Source: a virus. From it: a stretch of 64,000 nucleotides of DNA. Position 1 is the first letter of the stretch, and each line of letters begins with the position of its first letter. Below the pieces are notes generated by a model that saw only the letters and a list, made by a program, of their open reading frames with translations, ran no database searches and was not told the DNA's origin. The stretch is taken from the IMG/VR virus record IMGVR_UViG_3300031957_002643, positions 248,001 to 312,000 of that record; one strand, 5' to 3'. The translations under genes were made by a program, and so were the position numbers. Positions 15,059-23,161 of this stretch are shown here, one piece after another.

Positions 15059-15089
15059 CATTATGGTCTATGTCATATCTATATAAATA
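15055..15089 (+). promoter_or_regulatory. Overlapping sigma70-like and late promoters for tRNA-Ser(GGA)
   Basis: TTGACA (15055-15060) with a possible -10 around 15078-15083, and a perfect TATAAATA (15082-15089) placing a late start at 15095, 2 nt before the tRNA. Confidence 0.6.
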
Positions 15090-15096
15090 GATGAAT

Positions 15097-15183
15097 GGAG
15101 GGTAGGTGAACGGGTGTTCTAACGTGTCTGGAAAGCACGCCCAACCTCATGGGTTGATGGTTCGAGTCCATTACCTTCCGCCA
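15097..15183 (+). tRNA. tRNA-Ser(GGA)
   Basis: Acceptor GGAGGGT/ACCTTCC (one G-T), discriminator G, encoded CCA, anticodon loop CTGGAAA (GGA), class II variable arm. Confidence 0.92.
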
Positions 15184-15198
15184 AAATTAGGATTTGAT

Positions 15199-15534
15199 AT
15201 GCCACGGCTTGTTGAAATTATGGAATATAATACGGATGCGCCAGACGTACTGCATCGTGTTATGGTTCCCACGATTTCAGAACAAGGTGGATATCGTTCT
15301 ATTTTAACCACAACAGCATTTGGTAATTTTTGGACGAATAAGAAATTTCCTTTTGATAAAAAGAAAAATCATTGCGTGCCCAAAATCATTTCCAAATGGT
15401 TTTCTGTCAGATTCATCCACCATGAATTTGAAAAGTTTGATCTATTATTGAAACCTACAATTCAAGAACATGTTTCCATTTGGGATTTCTATAAATCCAT
15501 CAATTGGGACTACAAGAAGAAAAAAATCATATGA
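15199..15534 (+). CDS. Hypothetical protein
   Basis: 111 aa, basic, unrecognised; aromatic-rich (NFWTNKKFPFDKKKNH, WFSVRFIHHEFEKFD). ATG 15199 follows AGGAT, 15 nt behind the tRNA. Confidence 0.65.
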   Translation: MPRLVEIMEYNTDAPDVLHRVMVPTISEQGGYRSILTTTAFGNFWTNKKFPFDKKKNHCVPKIISKWFSVRFIHHEFEKFDLLLKPTIQEHVSIWDFYKSINWDYKKKKII

Positions 15535-15538
15535 CCGT

Positions 15539-15613
15539 GGGCGTGTAGCTTAACGGTTAGAGCAACCACCTTATAAGTGGCAGATGAAGGTTCGATTCCT
15601 TCCACGCCAACCA
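15539..15613 (+). tRNA. tRNA-Ile(TAT)
   Basis: Acceptor GGGCGTG/CACGCCA with a G-A first position, discriminator A, encoded CCA, anticodon loop CTTATAA (TAT), T arm GAAGG-TTCGATT-CCTTC. It would read the rare AUA codon. Confidence 0.87.
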
Positions 15614-15616
15614 ACC

Positions 15617-15645
15617 TTGACAATTGAACTGATGCCCGTTATGGT
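15617..15645 (+). promoter_or_regulatory. sigma70-like promoter
   Basis: TTGACA (15617-15622), 17 nt, TATGGT (15640-15645), ahead of the HNH gene at 15670. Confidence 0.7.
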
Positions 15646-15669
15646 GTTGACCAGTAACAGGAATTTCAT

Positions 15670-16203
15670 ATGTCTGCTCACAAGTTCGCAAACTTTACCG
15701 AAGATAGAGCACAAATTCAATATCTTCTCGAATTGATGCATTTTGTTCAAGGCGGCAGATGTATGATTTGTCGCGAACGATTAGACATTCCTAATCCCAA
15801 AACTGGTAAAAAGTTGGGTAACGGGAAAATTCGCTTAGAAGACCTCCCCGATCATCCAACCATCGATCATGTGATTCCCAAATGGGGAACTGAGGGCATC
15901 AATCATCTTGCAAATTACAGTTTGGTTCATAACAAATGTAACCATTCGAAAAGCAATCAGCGCCCTCCAAACGAGATGATTCATGAGGCCATTGAAAATT
16001 TCGGAACGCTGATTTCAATTTTACAAGTTCGTCAGAACATCTATGAAGCGGAATATTTGGAACTGAACGTTGCCGGACGAACAGTAATGACTAATCCATT
16101 TGACATCTACAATAAACGGATTCAAAAAAGAAGAATTCTTGTTACAGCAAAAGAACATTTCGATAAAATTGTAGCAGATCATCATGGTTTTGTAATAGGG
16201 TAA
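15670..16203 (+). CDS. HNH endonuclease
   Basis: 177 aa. CMICRERLDI supplies the first CxxC, PTIDHVIPKWG the DH of the HNH motif, and LVHNKCNHSKSNQRPP the N-x-x-C-N-x-x-K end. Small stand-alone nuclease; may be a homing enzyme or a DNA-cutting enzyme used on host DNA. AGGA ribosome site and own promoter. Confidence 0.8.
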   Translation: MSAHKFANFTEDRAQIQYLLELMHFVQGGRCMICRERLDIPNPKTGKKLGNGKIRLEDLPDHPTIDHVIPKWGTEGINHLANYSLVHNKCNHSKSNQRPPNEMIHEAIENFGTLISILQVRQNIYEAEYLELNVAGRTVMTNPFDIYNKRIQKRRILVTAKEHFDKIVADHHGFVIG

Positions 16204-16207
16204 CCCT

Positions 16208-17059
16208 GTGTCTTTTTCAGATGATATGAACATCGAAGTAATGTCGCTCATCATTGGTGATGATGCGAAATTTCAAGACATTTGTGATGATGTCACAGAA
16301 GCGGTGTTCGCTTACAGTCAATGGTCTCGGTCATATCCGCGAGAACAATCGTTTGAAGAGTATTACCCATCAGAACACGTCAAAGAATTCTATGGCGAAT
16401 CGGGTGGCGGCAAGCATTTGACCTATGATGCCGGGTTTGAACTCCATGTTAACAAATACATTTATGACATGGAAATATTTTTTGATGAACTCGAAGGGAT
16501 AACTGTAAATCGAATTGTTCCTCATTATTGCTCCTGTCCAAAGGACAAAAGAATTATTCCCTTGGATGTTGATGCGCTTTTGAATAAGCCAATCGAAACG
16601 ATGATCCGAGAAATGAGCACCGTTCATTATCTGGATGGTCATCCGGCAGCACGACACGCTGCGTATCGAAATTCTGAGAATGCTAATCTGCGTAATGAGA
16701 TTCGATTGGTTGGATTCCGTGAATATAGTGATTATTGGAAAACAGTATCCGATGATTTGTGTCAACGAAAACTTGGTGTCGCTCATCCTCATTTGAATTG
16801 GGAAAAAGTGTCTTTGGATGATATCGGCATGATGATTTTGAATATGGATACAACCATGTACACGGAAAATGGTTATTTTGCCAATCACTGGCAAAAGCTG
16901 AATACACTTCTTCGTGGCGTTTATGCAAATAATATCAACCAACTTCGCTCAACCATTCATTCTATCAACGGTCGATACAAAATCGTTCCGATTGAAGAAT
17001 CAGACAGACAAAGAATGATGCTACTAAATGCAGTTATTCCTTTAGAATTAGAGGGTTGA
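16208..17059 (+). CDS. Hypothetical protein
   Basis: 283 aa from GTG 16208 (an ATG lies at 16226). Acidic N-terminal half, motif HYCSCPKDKRIIPLD and HYLDGHPAARHAAY in the middle. Unrecognised; 4 nt behind the HNH gene, so same operon. Confidence 0.65.
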   Translation: MSFSDDMNIEVMSLIIGDDAKFQDICDDVTEAVFAYSQWSRSYPREQSFEEYYPSEHVKEFYGESGGGKHLTYDAGFELHVNKYIYDMEIFFDELEGITVNRIVPHYCSCPKDKRIIPLDVDALLNKPIETMIREMSTVHYLDGHPAARHAAYRNSENANLRNEIRLVGFREYSDYWKTVSDDLCQRKLGVAHPHLNWEKVSLDDIGMMILNMDTTMYTENGYFANHWQKLNTLLRGVYANNINQLRSTIHSINGRYKIVPIEESDRQRMMLLNAVIPLELEG

Positions 17060-17084
17060 CTTGTTCGATTGATCCTGTTATTAT
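17056..17084 (+). promoter_or_regulatory. sigma70-like promoter
   Basis: TTGACT (17056-17061), 17 nt, TATTAT (17079-17084), overlapping the stop codon of the upstream gene. Confidence 0.75.
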
Positions 17085-17109
17085 GATTCTACCAATTGAG
17101 GATTAACAA

Positions 17110-17502
17110 ATGGCAGAGATGTGGGAAATCTTGGTTCCGACCGTCTTTAATGATGGCAGGCCTATCCGTACTCGGTACCACAGGAAGTGGGACGAAAAGG
17201 TTCGTGCCTTGACTGGTGGTATGACCATTCTCCCCGCAGCCAAAGGACAATGGGTGTCCAGTGATGGCAATCTCTTCAAAGAACGCATGATCCCCGTTCG
17301 CATCATGACCGAACGCAAGACCATGCAGGAAATCGCACAGATGACCATGGACCACTACGAGCAGTTGGCAGTCATGGTCTATCGTGTTTCTGATGATGCA
17401 TTCATTGTGAATGCCGATCCTGATATGACTGCTGCGTGGAAGAGCAAGAACAAAATCGGGATGAAAGATTATTCGTGGTTGGAGAATACAGATGAAGCGT
17501 GA
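17110..17502 (+). CDS. Hypothetical protein
   Basis: 130 aa. The pattern IPVxxDG... LTGGMTILPAAKGQWVS...GNLFKERMIPVRIM matches an often-seen small phage/bacterial protein of unknown role. GAGG ribosome site, own promoter, coupled to the next gene by a 10-nt overlap. Confidence 0.7.
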   Translation: MAEMWEILVPTVFNDGRPIRTRYHRKWDEKVRALTGGMTILPAAKGQWVSSDGNLFKERMIPVRIMTERKTMQEIAQMTMDHYEQLAVMVYRVSDDAFIVNADPDMTAAWKSKNKIGMKDYSWLENTDEA

Positions 17503-17833
17503 AGTTGAAAAACGGAGGGCTTATCTCAAAAGCCGTTCCAGACTGATCAAAGACAAAATCTACAAGAAAAATATCGAACTTCTGGAACGGCTGATCATCA
17601 ATAATGAACCTATTCCAGATTCGTTCCGGTCTCATCTGATCAAGCATCCGGCAAATCCGAAGGGGCGTGCAACCACATCATCATTTGGTCCGAACTGGCG
17701 CTTCTATCAGTGTCATGTTCCATCACAGTCAAATGGTGGCAAGACACAAATTATTTTGTGCTATGCAATCAATACTAAAGAAAACATGGTGTGCTTTGTT
17801 GCAACCGGCAATCACAAAGAAGTCAGCGGCTAA
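17492..17833 (+). CDS. RelE-like paralogue of the gene at 9989
   Basis: 113 aa. Basic helical N terminus, then SFGPNWRFYQCHVPSQSNGG... IILCYAINTKENMVCFVATGNH, which lines up with the C-terminal half of the product at 9989 (GPHQQEGFKLYQAHLNSQQ... VYGVKGTTLRFVIVGTHDD). It lacks the capsid-targeting-like N terminus. The relation to RelE-type toxins is by strand pattern only. Confidence 0.5.
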   Translation: MKREVEKRRAYLKSRSRLIKDKIYKKNIELLERLIINNEPIPDSFRSHLIKHPANPKGRATTSSFGPNWRFYQCHVPSQSNGGKTQIILCYAINTKENMVCFVATGNHKEVSG

Positions 17834-18237
17834 AGCTGATCAGCCAAATCGTTGAGTTCGGACTGTAGTCGATCACGAAGAGTGACGAGAGATTGATAAT
17901 CCTCGTCTTCCGTGTTCCCTTGGTTCACAGCCTTGTCAATAAGACCATTCAACCCATCAATATCATCTTGAAGCTGTGCCCTACGCTGCGCAATGTTGAT
18001 CAAGGTGATCGTCCATTCTTGAAGTTCGGTTTCTAACACGACCAACGATGCTTGGTCCTGAATTTCATTATCGTTTCTTACATATTCTTCAACATATTCT
18101 TCAACATAGCCTCTTGTCGCCGGAAAAAAATCCATCTGACGAATTGTCATATATCCACCGACGATGACCGTTAGTGAGCCAACTACACCTGCGATCAATC
18201 CAAGCTTTTTTTGCAGCGTTTGAAGAAACTTGTCCAT
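17830..18237 (-). CDS. Membrane-anchored coiled-coil protein
   Basis: 135 aa. One membrane segment (about residues 13-30, LGLIAGVVGSLTVIVGGY) followed by an acidic linker and a coiled coil to the end. GGAAAG ribosome site; late promoter box upstream. Convergent with the gene at 17492, sharing 4 nt. Could be a late holin/spanin-like protein, but nothing specific shows that. Confidence 0.6.
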   Translation of the reverse strand: MDKFLQTLQKKLGLIAGVVGSLTVIVGGYMTIRQMDFFPATRGYVEEYVEEYVRNDNEIQDQASLVVLETELQEWTITLINIAQRRAQLQDDIDGLNGLIDKAVNQGNTEDEDYQSLVTLRDRLQSELNDLADQL

Positions 18238-18258
18238 AATGAAACTTTCCGTTGAAAA

Positions 18259-18266
18259 TATTTATC
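18259..18266 (-). promoter_or_regulatory. Late promoter box
   Basis: GATAAATA on the minus strand, about 21 nt upstream of the gene ending at 17830. Confidence 0.55.
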
Positions 18267-18279
18267 GGTTTGTTGTATT

Positions 18280-18669
18280 ATGAATGTCATGCGTGTTCTA
18301 GTGTGTGGTGGACGCGACTTTCATGATATTGAACTCGTGAATGTTGTGCTTGCCGAACTTGATAAATCGATTGGCATTACAACGATCATCCATGGCAAGG
18401 CCAAGGGTGCAGATACACTTGGTGGTGTTTGGGGCGAAGCAAATCAAAAAGAAATTTTAGTTTTTCCTGCTGATTGGAAAAAGCACGGTAAACGGGCCGG
18501 TCCAATTCGAAATCAACAGATGTTGGATGAGGGACATCCTGATCTGGTTGTGGCGTTTCCGGGTGGGAATGGAACAGAACATATGAAAAAAATATCTAGA
18601 CGAAGTAATGTTGATGTGATAGGTGTATCTGGAACAGCGCGAAAACCAATTCTAAAGGATTTCTTTTGA
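18280..18669 (+). CDS. YspA-type SLOG-domain protein
   Basis: 129 aa. MRVLVCGGRDFHD, IIHGKAKGADTLGG, VFPADWKKHGKRAGPIRNQQ and VVAFPGGNGTEHM are the signature blocks of the YspA/cpYpsA-related SLOG family, a Rossmann-like fold that binds nucleotides such as NAD or ADP-ribose derivatives. SLOG proteins occur in phages and in nucleotide-signalling defence. Start ATG 18280 or 18289; no ribosome site is visible. Coupled to the PTH2 gene behind it (TGATG). Confidence 0.85.
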   Translation: MNVMRVLVCGGRDFHDIELVNVVLAELDKSIGITTIIHGKAKGADTLGGVWGEANQKEILVFPADWKKHGKRAGPIRNQQMLDEGHPDLVVAFPGGNGTEHMKKISRRSNVDVIGVSGTARKPILKDFF

Positions 18670-19085
18670 TGCCCGATTATCCCGTTCAGTACATTCTGAT
18701 GAGAAGCGATCTGGATTCAATGAATCCGGGCAAGGCAATGGCACAAGCTGCACATGCGTCAACCGTGATGACCCGTGCGTTTGAAAATACGCCATCTATG
18801 CCGCAGTATGATGATTATGTCGAATGGGTTAAAGCCACCAAGCAGGGCTTTGGGACGTGCATCGTTCTCGATGGCAAAAATGATGCTGTGTTGGATTACG
18901 TCACACGGGAAGCAATTCGCACCGGCATCTACGCTCAAATCATTCACGATCCGACTTATCCCGTTTCAGACGGTGGTGTTTGTCATCTGATCCCGGTTAA
19001 TACTTGTGTTGTTCTGTTTGGTATGAAATCACAGATGGACGCATTTTTTGGATCACTCATGATTAAATTGGAGCTTCACTCATGA
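18669..19085 (+). CDS. Peptidyl-tRNA hydrolase PTH2 family, copy 2
   Basis: 138 aa. YILMRSDLDSMNPGKAMAQA and AHAST correspond to the PTH2 motif (D-L-x-M-x-x-GK-x-x-A-Q-x-x-HA), and DGGVCHLIPVNTCVVLFG replaces the usual T-x-LGIGP end, so this is a divergent member. Overlaps the SLOG gene upstream (TGATG) and a membrane protein downstream (ATGA). Confidence 0.7.
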   Translation: MPDYPVQYILMRSDLDSMNPGKAMAQAAHASTVMTRAFENTPSMPQYDDYVEWVKATKQGFGTCIVLDGKNDAVLDYVTREAIRTGIYAQIIHDPTYPVSDGGVCHLIPVNTCVVLFGMKSQMDAFFGSLMIKLELHS

Positions 19086-19375
19086 TTGATATCCCAACTG
19101 GATTGTGCCCGGCTGTCTTTATCTTTGGCCCATTGATCGTATGGTTTCTACATGTGATCTTTTGGCAACTGATCTGGATCGCCATGGAACAAGTTCTCCA
19201 TGGCATGGAAATGGACAGTGATGACTTCATTCGAAAGTATGGATCAAAGTCCTTGATGCCTGCATTCTGGAAGATCACATACATTCCGGGCTTTTTCTTG
19301 TACTTCATTGTCAAAGAAACTGTGAAGTTCATTCTTCGTCAAATCGGTAGTTATATTCGATTGATGACGAACTAA
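19082..19375 (+). CDS. Membrane protein
   Basis: 97 aa with two hydrophobic segments (CPAVFIFGPLIVWFLHVIFW and PGFFLYFIVKETVKFIL). Coupled by ATGA to PTH2 copy 2. Function unknown. Confidence 0.65.
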   Translation: MIDIPTGLCPAVFIFGPLIVWFLHVIFWQLIWIAMEQVLHGMEMDSDDFIRKYGSKSLMPAFWKITYIPGFFLYFIVKETVKFILRQIGSYIRLMTN

Positions 19376-19382
19376 TTGATTA

Positions 19383-19458
19383 GGGGGTATAGCTCAGCGG
19401 TAAGAGCCGTCGCCTCATAAGCGATTGGTCGTGTGTTCGAATCACACTGCCCCCACCA
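19383..19458 (+). tRNA. tRNA-Met or tRNA-Ile2 (CAT)
   Basis: Acceptor GGGGGTA/TGCCCCC, discriminator A, encoded CCA, anticodon loop CTCATAA (CAT). Whether C34 is modified to lysidine (Ile) cannot be told from sequence. Confidence 0.9.
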
Positions 19459-19477
19459 CTCTTTAAGGAGGAACAGA

Positions 19478-19978
19478 ATGCTTAGAACTATCTTTGAGGC
19501 TGTGATTGGCCCACTTGGTGCAATGTGGGAATTTATTCTTGGTTCCAAATGGTATAGCCATTGGTTCTTTTTTGGAGATTGGTCCGAAGCAACATATTGG
19601 ACCAATGATTGGTACTTTTATGTTGTCGCTGTCACTACTCTAATTGCGTTCATTCTCATTTACTACCTCGCGCAAATTGTAGAACCCAGAAGCAATCTGG
19701 AAGAATATAATCGTCGCAATTATTCATATAATGCAGGGTGCACTGTTCAACATCAGAATCTTGTATGGCACATCGCCGCATTTCCAGTCTCATTGTTGAT
19801 CGGGGTTGGTGTTTCTGTCGTGCTATTCGTGGTACTCTTCGGACTACCAGTGATCCTCATGGGCGTGTTTAGTATCTGTTGGTTCATGGTTCCAGTATTC
19901 CTCTTTTCTTGGATTGTTGGCCAAGGCTTCAGTATTCTTGAAAAAAGAAAGCCTACTGTATCTGCAAATACTGATTGA
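19478..19978 (+). CDS. Multi-pass membrane protein
   Basis: 166 aa with about four hydrophobic stretches (residues 5-16, 46-64, 95-117, 118-143). Excellent AAGGAGG site at ATG 19478, 19 nt behind the tRNA. No recognised family. Confidence 0.7.
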   Translation: MLRTIFEAVIGPLGAMWEFILGSKWYSHWFFFGDWSEATYWTNDWYFYVVAVTTLIAFILIYYLAQIVEPRSNLEEYNRRNYSYNAGCTVQHQNLVWHIAAFPVSLLIGVGVSVVLFVVLFGLPVILMGVFSICWFMVPVFLFSWIVGQGFSILEKRKPTVSANTD

Positions 19979-20003
19979 CAAACAGTTCTCTCCCGTGTAT
20001 AAA
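19975..20003 (+). promoter_or_regulatory. sigma70-like promoter of the CCA enzyme gene
   Basis: TTGACA (19975-19980), 17 nt, TATAAA (19998-20003), overlapping the end of the upstream gene. The -10 overlaps one arm of an inverted repeat. Confidence 0.8.
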
Positions 20004-20021
20004 GAATATAACACGGGAGAA
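19988..20021. repeat. Inverted repeat over promoter and ribosome site
   Basis: TCTCCCGTGT on the left and ACACGGGAGA on the right, about 12 nt apart. The left arm overlaps the -10 of the CCA gene promoter; the right arm contains its ribosome site. It could be an operator, or a hairpin hiding the ribosome site on read-through transcripts only. Confidence 0.5.
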
Positions 20022-20027
20022 CAACAC

Positions 20028-21179
20028 ATGGAAATCTATTTGGTCGGTGGTGCTGTCAGGGACATGCTCATGGAACGCGAAGTTCGTGACCGTGATTATG
20101 TCGTTGTGGGTTCCACCCCGGAAGAAATGCTGGCCAACGGCTTTAAGCAAGTTGGTGCTGATTTCCCTGTCTTCCTCCATCCTGAAACTGGTGAAGAATA
20201 CGCATTGGCTCGCCGTGAACGCAAGTCGGGCCGGGGCTACCACGGTTTTGAAGTTGAATTCGATCCGACCGTAACCCTTCATGAAGATTTGGCTCGTCGT
20301 GACCTGACCATCAATGCTATGGCGTTTCATGAAGCATCAGAGGAATTGATCGATCCGTTCGATGGTGCCGATGACATTGATGATTGTGTTCTTCGGCCAG
20401 TATCCGAAAAGGCATTCATGGAAGACCCGGTACGTGTTCTGCGTGCTATTCGGTTCCTTGCCCGGTTTGGCGATGAGTGGGACCTTTCATACGAAATTCA
20501 TGAATGTATTCGGAAGATGCTTGCCAACGGTGAATTCAAGCATCTCACCAAGGAACGTGTCCTTCTGGAATTGCAAAAAGCAATGAAGGAACCAAGTTGG
20601 GATGCATTCTTCTATACTTGTATGGCGGTGAATGATCGGTACAACCACACAAGTATATTCCGTACTATCCTGTGTGAAATGGACGGGACGCGCCGATTCG
20701 CAAAGATCGTGGACTATGACGAAGAATGGGAATTGTGTGAAGATATTGCCGAATGGTCAGATGCGAAGCGTATCTATTACATCGCAACTCAAATTCCTGA
20801 CCTCAGCGATATATTTGAATTCCTCAAGGCTCCGAGCGATGATATTCTTCGCGCCAAGATCGCCGGGAAATTTGAAGCCAAAGGCCTCATCTATCTCCTT
20901 ACCACCGCAGACCTGTTCAGTAAGGAGGCAGTCGTTGATGTTGCAGAATTGTTCAACCTCTTTAGCCCGGAAAGCAAACCGTTCCGGTTCATGGTTGATC
21001 TCAAGGATATGGGCAACGAAAACATTTTCGAAGACCTGTACTACGCATCTCGTGAAGCCCGCAAACTGAAGTTTTTTGATTTCGAATCATATAGCGGTGA
21101 TCCGAAAGTTGTTGCTAAAATCCTCAAGAATGCCAGACTTCATGCCGTGTCTGAGTTCTTGAAAAAGAAGGTCATATGA
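20028..21179 (+). CDS. cca: CCA tRNA nucleotidyltransferase
   Basis: 383 aa, class II CCA-adding (or poly(A)-like) polymerase. Template-independent addition or repair of CCA at tRNA 3' ends. Visible motifs: GGAVRD (7-12), DRD (21-23, catalytic aspartates), ARRDLTINAMA (89-99), DPFDGADDI near 109, and DPVRVLRAIRFLARF from 133. The C-terminal neck/body is divergent but full length. ATG 20028 behind GGGAGA; the longer frame upstream is only read-through of the promoter region. Since all phage tRNAs here encode CCA, the enzyme more likely repairs nuclease-clipped ends, or serves host tRNAs. Confidence 0.92.
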   Translation: MEIYLVGGAVRDMLMEREVRDRDYVVVGSTPEEMLANGFKQVGADFPVFLHPETGEEYALARRERKSGRGYHGFEVEFDPTVTLHEDLARRDLTINAMAFHEASEELIDPFDGADDIDDCVLRPVSEKAFMEDPVRVLRAIRFLARFGDEWDLSYEIHECIRKMLANGEFKHLTKERVLLELQKAMKEPSWDAFFYTCMAVNDRYNHTSIFRTILCEMDGTRRFAKIVDYDEEWELCEDIAEWSDAKRIYYIATQIPDLSDIFEFLKAPSDDILRAKIAGKFEAKGLIYLLTTADLFSKEAVVDVAELFNLFSPESKPFRFMVDLKDMGNENIFEDLYYASREARKLKFFDFESYSGDPKVVAKILKNARLHAVSEFLKKKVI

Positions 21180-21180
21180 G

Positions 21181-21205
21181 AAAGGGGGCCGTGAAGCCCC
21201 CTTTC
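21181..21205. terminator. Bidirectional terminator hairpin
   Basis: AAAGGGGGC/GCCCCCTTT stem between the CCA gene and the convergent minus-strand operon. Confidence 0.75.
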
Positions 21206-21673
21206 CTATGATCCGTATGGACCACCAATATTCCCCATACCTATAACCCTATATTTGGAAACCTTTCTTCCGTTGATTAAAACGGGATACTCGTAATTTC
21301 CTCTTTGGGTTCTTTTTGCGACACCCAAGCTCACATCAGCAACACGCAGCTTTAATTGAATGCGTTGAATGATTTCATCTCTTGTTGAAGTCGCATCAAT
21401 TTTGACCCACTTCTTAGGAGACGATTGCAAAATATAAAATATCCAAGGTAATGCTGTGGCTTCAGAAAGAATATTCTCTATCGTTTCTTTGAGTTTTGGC
21501 TTTTGTGGATTATTTTTTGGTGGCATCTGACGAAGCTGATCTTTCACCGTGCCAGCCTCCTCTTCATCATCGGAACCCCAATGGGCAACCTTGATACGAC
21601 CATGACGATCTAACGTTGGCTTTTCGTCTTCGTTCAAGATTGAATTTAATTGTTCTGATGTGACCGGTTTCAT
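21206..21673 (-). CDS. Candidate internal head protein
   Basis: 155 aa. N terminus KPVTSEQLNSILNEDEK shares a T-S-x-x-L-x-x-I-L-x-E pattern with the two genes upstream and contains an L-x-E (LNE) prohead protease-like site. An acidic patch (SDDEEEAG) follows, then a C-terminal domain with RTQRGNYEYPVLINGRKVS. Third gene of a minus-strand late operon; overlaps its neighbour by 4 nt. Confidence 0.5.
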   Translation of the reverse strand: MKPVTSEQLNSILNEDEKPTLDRHGRIKVAHWGSDDEEEAGTVKDQLRQMPPKNNPQKPKLKETIENILSEATALPWIFYILQSSPKKWVKIDATSTRDEIIQRIQLKLRVADVSLGVAKRTQRGNYEYPVLINGRKVSKYRVIGMGNIGGPYGS

Positions 21674-22023
21674 TTTTCTTTTGGACTCAATAGCGCTCTA
21701 AAACCCGAACGAGTCATGTACATATCAATGATGCGACCAACCGCGTCCTCAGCACGATCATAACCCATCATATCAAAATAGTGTTCAGCAACACTCATTG
21801 CAGCAGTTTCAATATTTTCAGGATTAACACCACCAAGCCTGTCCATTTCCTTTTCCATCATGTTGATGGCAGCAGACCAATCAGAAGAACCCCAATCTTC
21901 TTCAATGATCTGGTCCAACTTGGCTGATGTGACTCTTCCGGTACCAGAGTTCTTTTCTGGGCGACCTTCTGATTCTGTGAAGAGAATTTTATCTAAATCT
22001 TTGGATGTTGGTTTATAGTTCAT
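21670..22023 (-). CDS. Candidate internal head protein
   Basis: 117 aa. Contains the shared motif twice: PTSKDLDKILFTESEG at the start and VTSAKLDQIIEEDWGSSDW near residue 30. The rest is helical (AAMSVAEHYFDMMGYDRAED). Function unknown; the duplicated motif suggests a targeting or cleavage signal. Confidence 0.5.
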   Translation of the reverse strand: MNYKPTSKDLDKILFTESEGRPEKNSGTGRVTSAKLDQIIEEDWGSSDWSAAINMMEKEMDRLGGVNPENIETAAMSVAEHYFDMMGYDRAEDAVGRIIDMYMTRSGFRALLSPKEK

Positions 22024-22426
22024 TTTCTAGTGCCTGTCTCATTGCTTGCATCATTGCGCCTGCATCGAACATTCTATCTGGTCCCAATAGTTCATGCATC
22101 ATCTTGGTAGCACGGGCGACTTTATCCTGTGCAACCGCGAGGCCACCACTGATCAAAACGTTCTCAGTTCCAACCATATTGTCACCGCTCAAAACCGGCA
22201 TGACGATGTACCATTCACCGGCTTCACAATACAGAAGACCTGCATTCTTTGTTACCGTTGGGTCTTGACGCATCTGATGTTGCATCGCGGAATGAACGGT
22301 TTCAAATGGTCCTTCCATATTGCCTTCAATAGTATGGAAGATGAAATAGCCATCCTCATGGGTGCCATCAGATTCGACATATTCTCTGAGAATAGCATTC
22401 AACTTGTTGCGTGTTTTATCAGCCAT
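22013..22426 (-). CDS. Candidate internal head protein, first of late operon
   Basis: 137 aa. Begins MADKTRNKLNAILREYVESDG, again with an I-L-x-E block (LRE before Y). Middle part is beta-rich (GYFIFHTIEGNMEGPFETVH); ends with a Met-rich helix. AAGGA ribosome site, with a late box (ACTAAATA) at 22453-22460. Confidence 0.5.
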   Translation of the reverse strand: MADKTRNKLNAILREYVESDGTHEDGYFIFHTIEGNMEGPFETVHSAMQHQMRQDPTVTKNAGLLYCEAGEWYIVMPVLSGDNMVGTENVLISGGLAVAQDKVARATKMMHELLGPDRMFDAGAMMQAMRQALENEL

Positions 22427-22452
22427 TTGGGTAAATCCTTCGAAGTTTATAC

Positions 22453-22460
22453 TATTTAGT
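22453..22460 (-). promoter_or_regulatory. Late promoter box
   Basis: ACTAAATA on the minus strand, 26 nt upstream of ATG 22426. Confidence 0.5.
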
Positions 22461-22473
22461 CATTTCCTATCAT

Positions 22474-22962
22474 ATGATTGACAATAGGATCATGAAACAC
22501 AAAGACGTTATCATCTCTCATCTGAAGAAGCAAAAATTAAAGCCAACTAATCAAATAACAGTTGGGTGTAACGGATTCCTCCTTCAATCATCCGAAGCCG
22601 AAAAAAGAGTTGCAATTCATAAACTCGCGAAATCTCTTGCGCCTCGGATTTGGAAAAAATTAGACAAAAGACGATACCCGATTGATGACGAATTCAAATA
22701 CATCATCATTCCAGAACGATTTGGAAAATCATCAATCAATATCGGTTGGCATCTTCATATCATTCTTTTTCTAACCCCCGAAGAAAAAATAATTTACAAG
22801 CTCCACCGGGAAGCCATAAATCATATTATCAATAACCAGTGCTCGAAATTTTTTCGGTCCATCGATTTGAAAAGCTCATTTGTGAAGAATTACGGTTTTG
22901 TAGACTACGCTTTGAAACATTGTGAAGACTCCTTTGATATCCTTGTATCCAATGCTTTGTGA
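22474..22962 (+). CDS. Possible HUH-type Rep-like protein
   Basis: 162 aa, basic. FKYIIIPERFGKSSINIG is followed by WHLHIILF, resembling the H-x-H metal site of HUH (rolling-circle Rep/relaxase) enzymes, and GFVDYALKHC near residue 145 could be the Y-x-x-K catalytic segment. The spacing is plausible but no family is certain. Start ATG 22474, or 22492 behind AGGA. Stands alone. Confidence 0.4.
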   Translation: MIDNRIMKHKDVIISHLKKQKLKPTNQITVGCNGFLLQSSEAEKRVAIHKLAKSLAPRIWKKLDKRRYPIDDEFKYIIIPERFGKSSINIGWHLHIILFLTPEEKIIYKLHREAINHIINNQCSKFFRSIDLKSSFVKNYGFVDYALKHCEDSFDILVSNAL

Positions 22963-23126
22963 AATCCTCGATAACCAATCGGTTATGACATGCGATGCGC
23001 TGTTAACCCATTGAATTATCTAGACAATTTGTCTTCTCATTTCGTTGTTGGTTTGCCCATAACGTAGTGTCTAGTATTACCTAATGGTTAGAGATGAGAA
23101 TTCATCACTCATGTAAATCCCATAAG
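22963..23126 (+). other. Non-coding gap
   Basis: About 165 nt without an ORF. Short inverted repeats (ATAACC/GGTTAT near 22970; AGACAA/TTGTCT near 23025) may be a terminator-like or small RNA structure. Nothing more can be said. Confidence 0.3.
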
Positions 23127-23134
23127 GATAAATA
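23127..23134 (+). promoter_or_regulatory. Late promoter box
   Basis: GATAAATA, expected start near 23140, 22 nt before the collar-fibre gene. Confidence 0.55.
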
Positions 23135-23161
23135 CCAGTAAGCCATTATTGGGATTATGAG

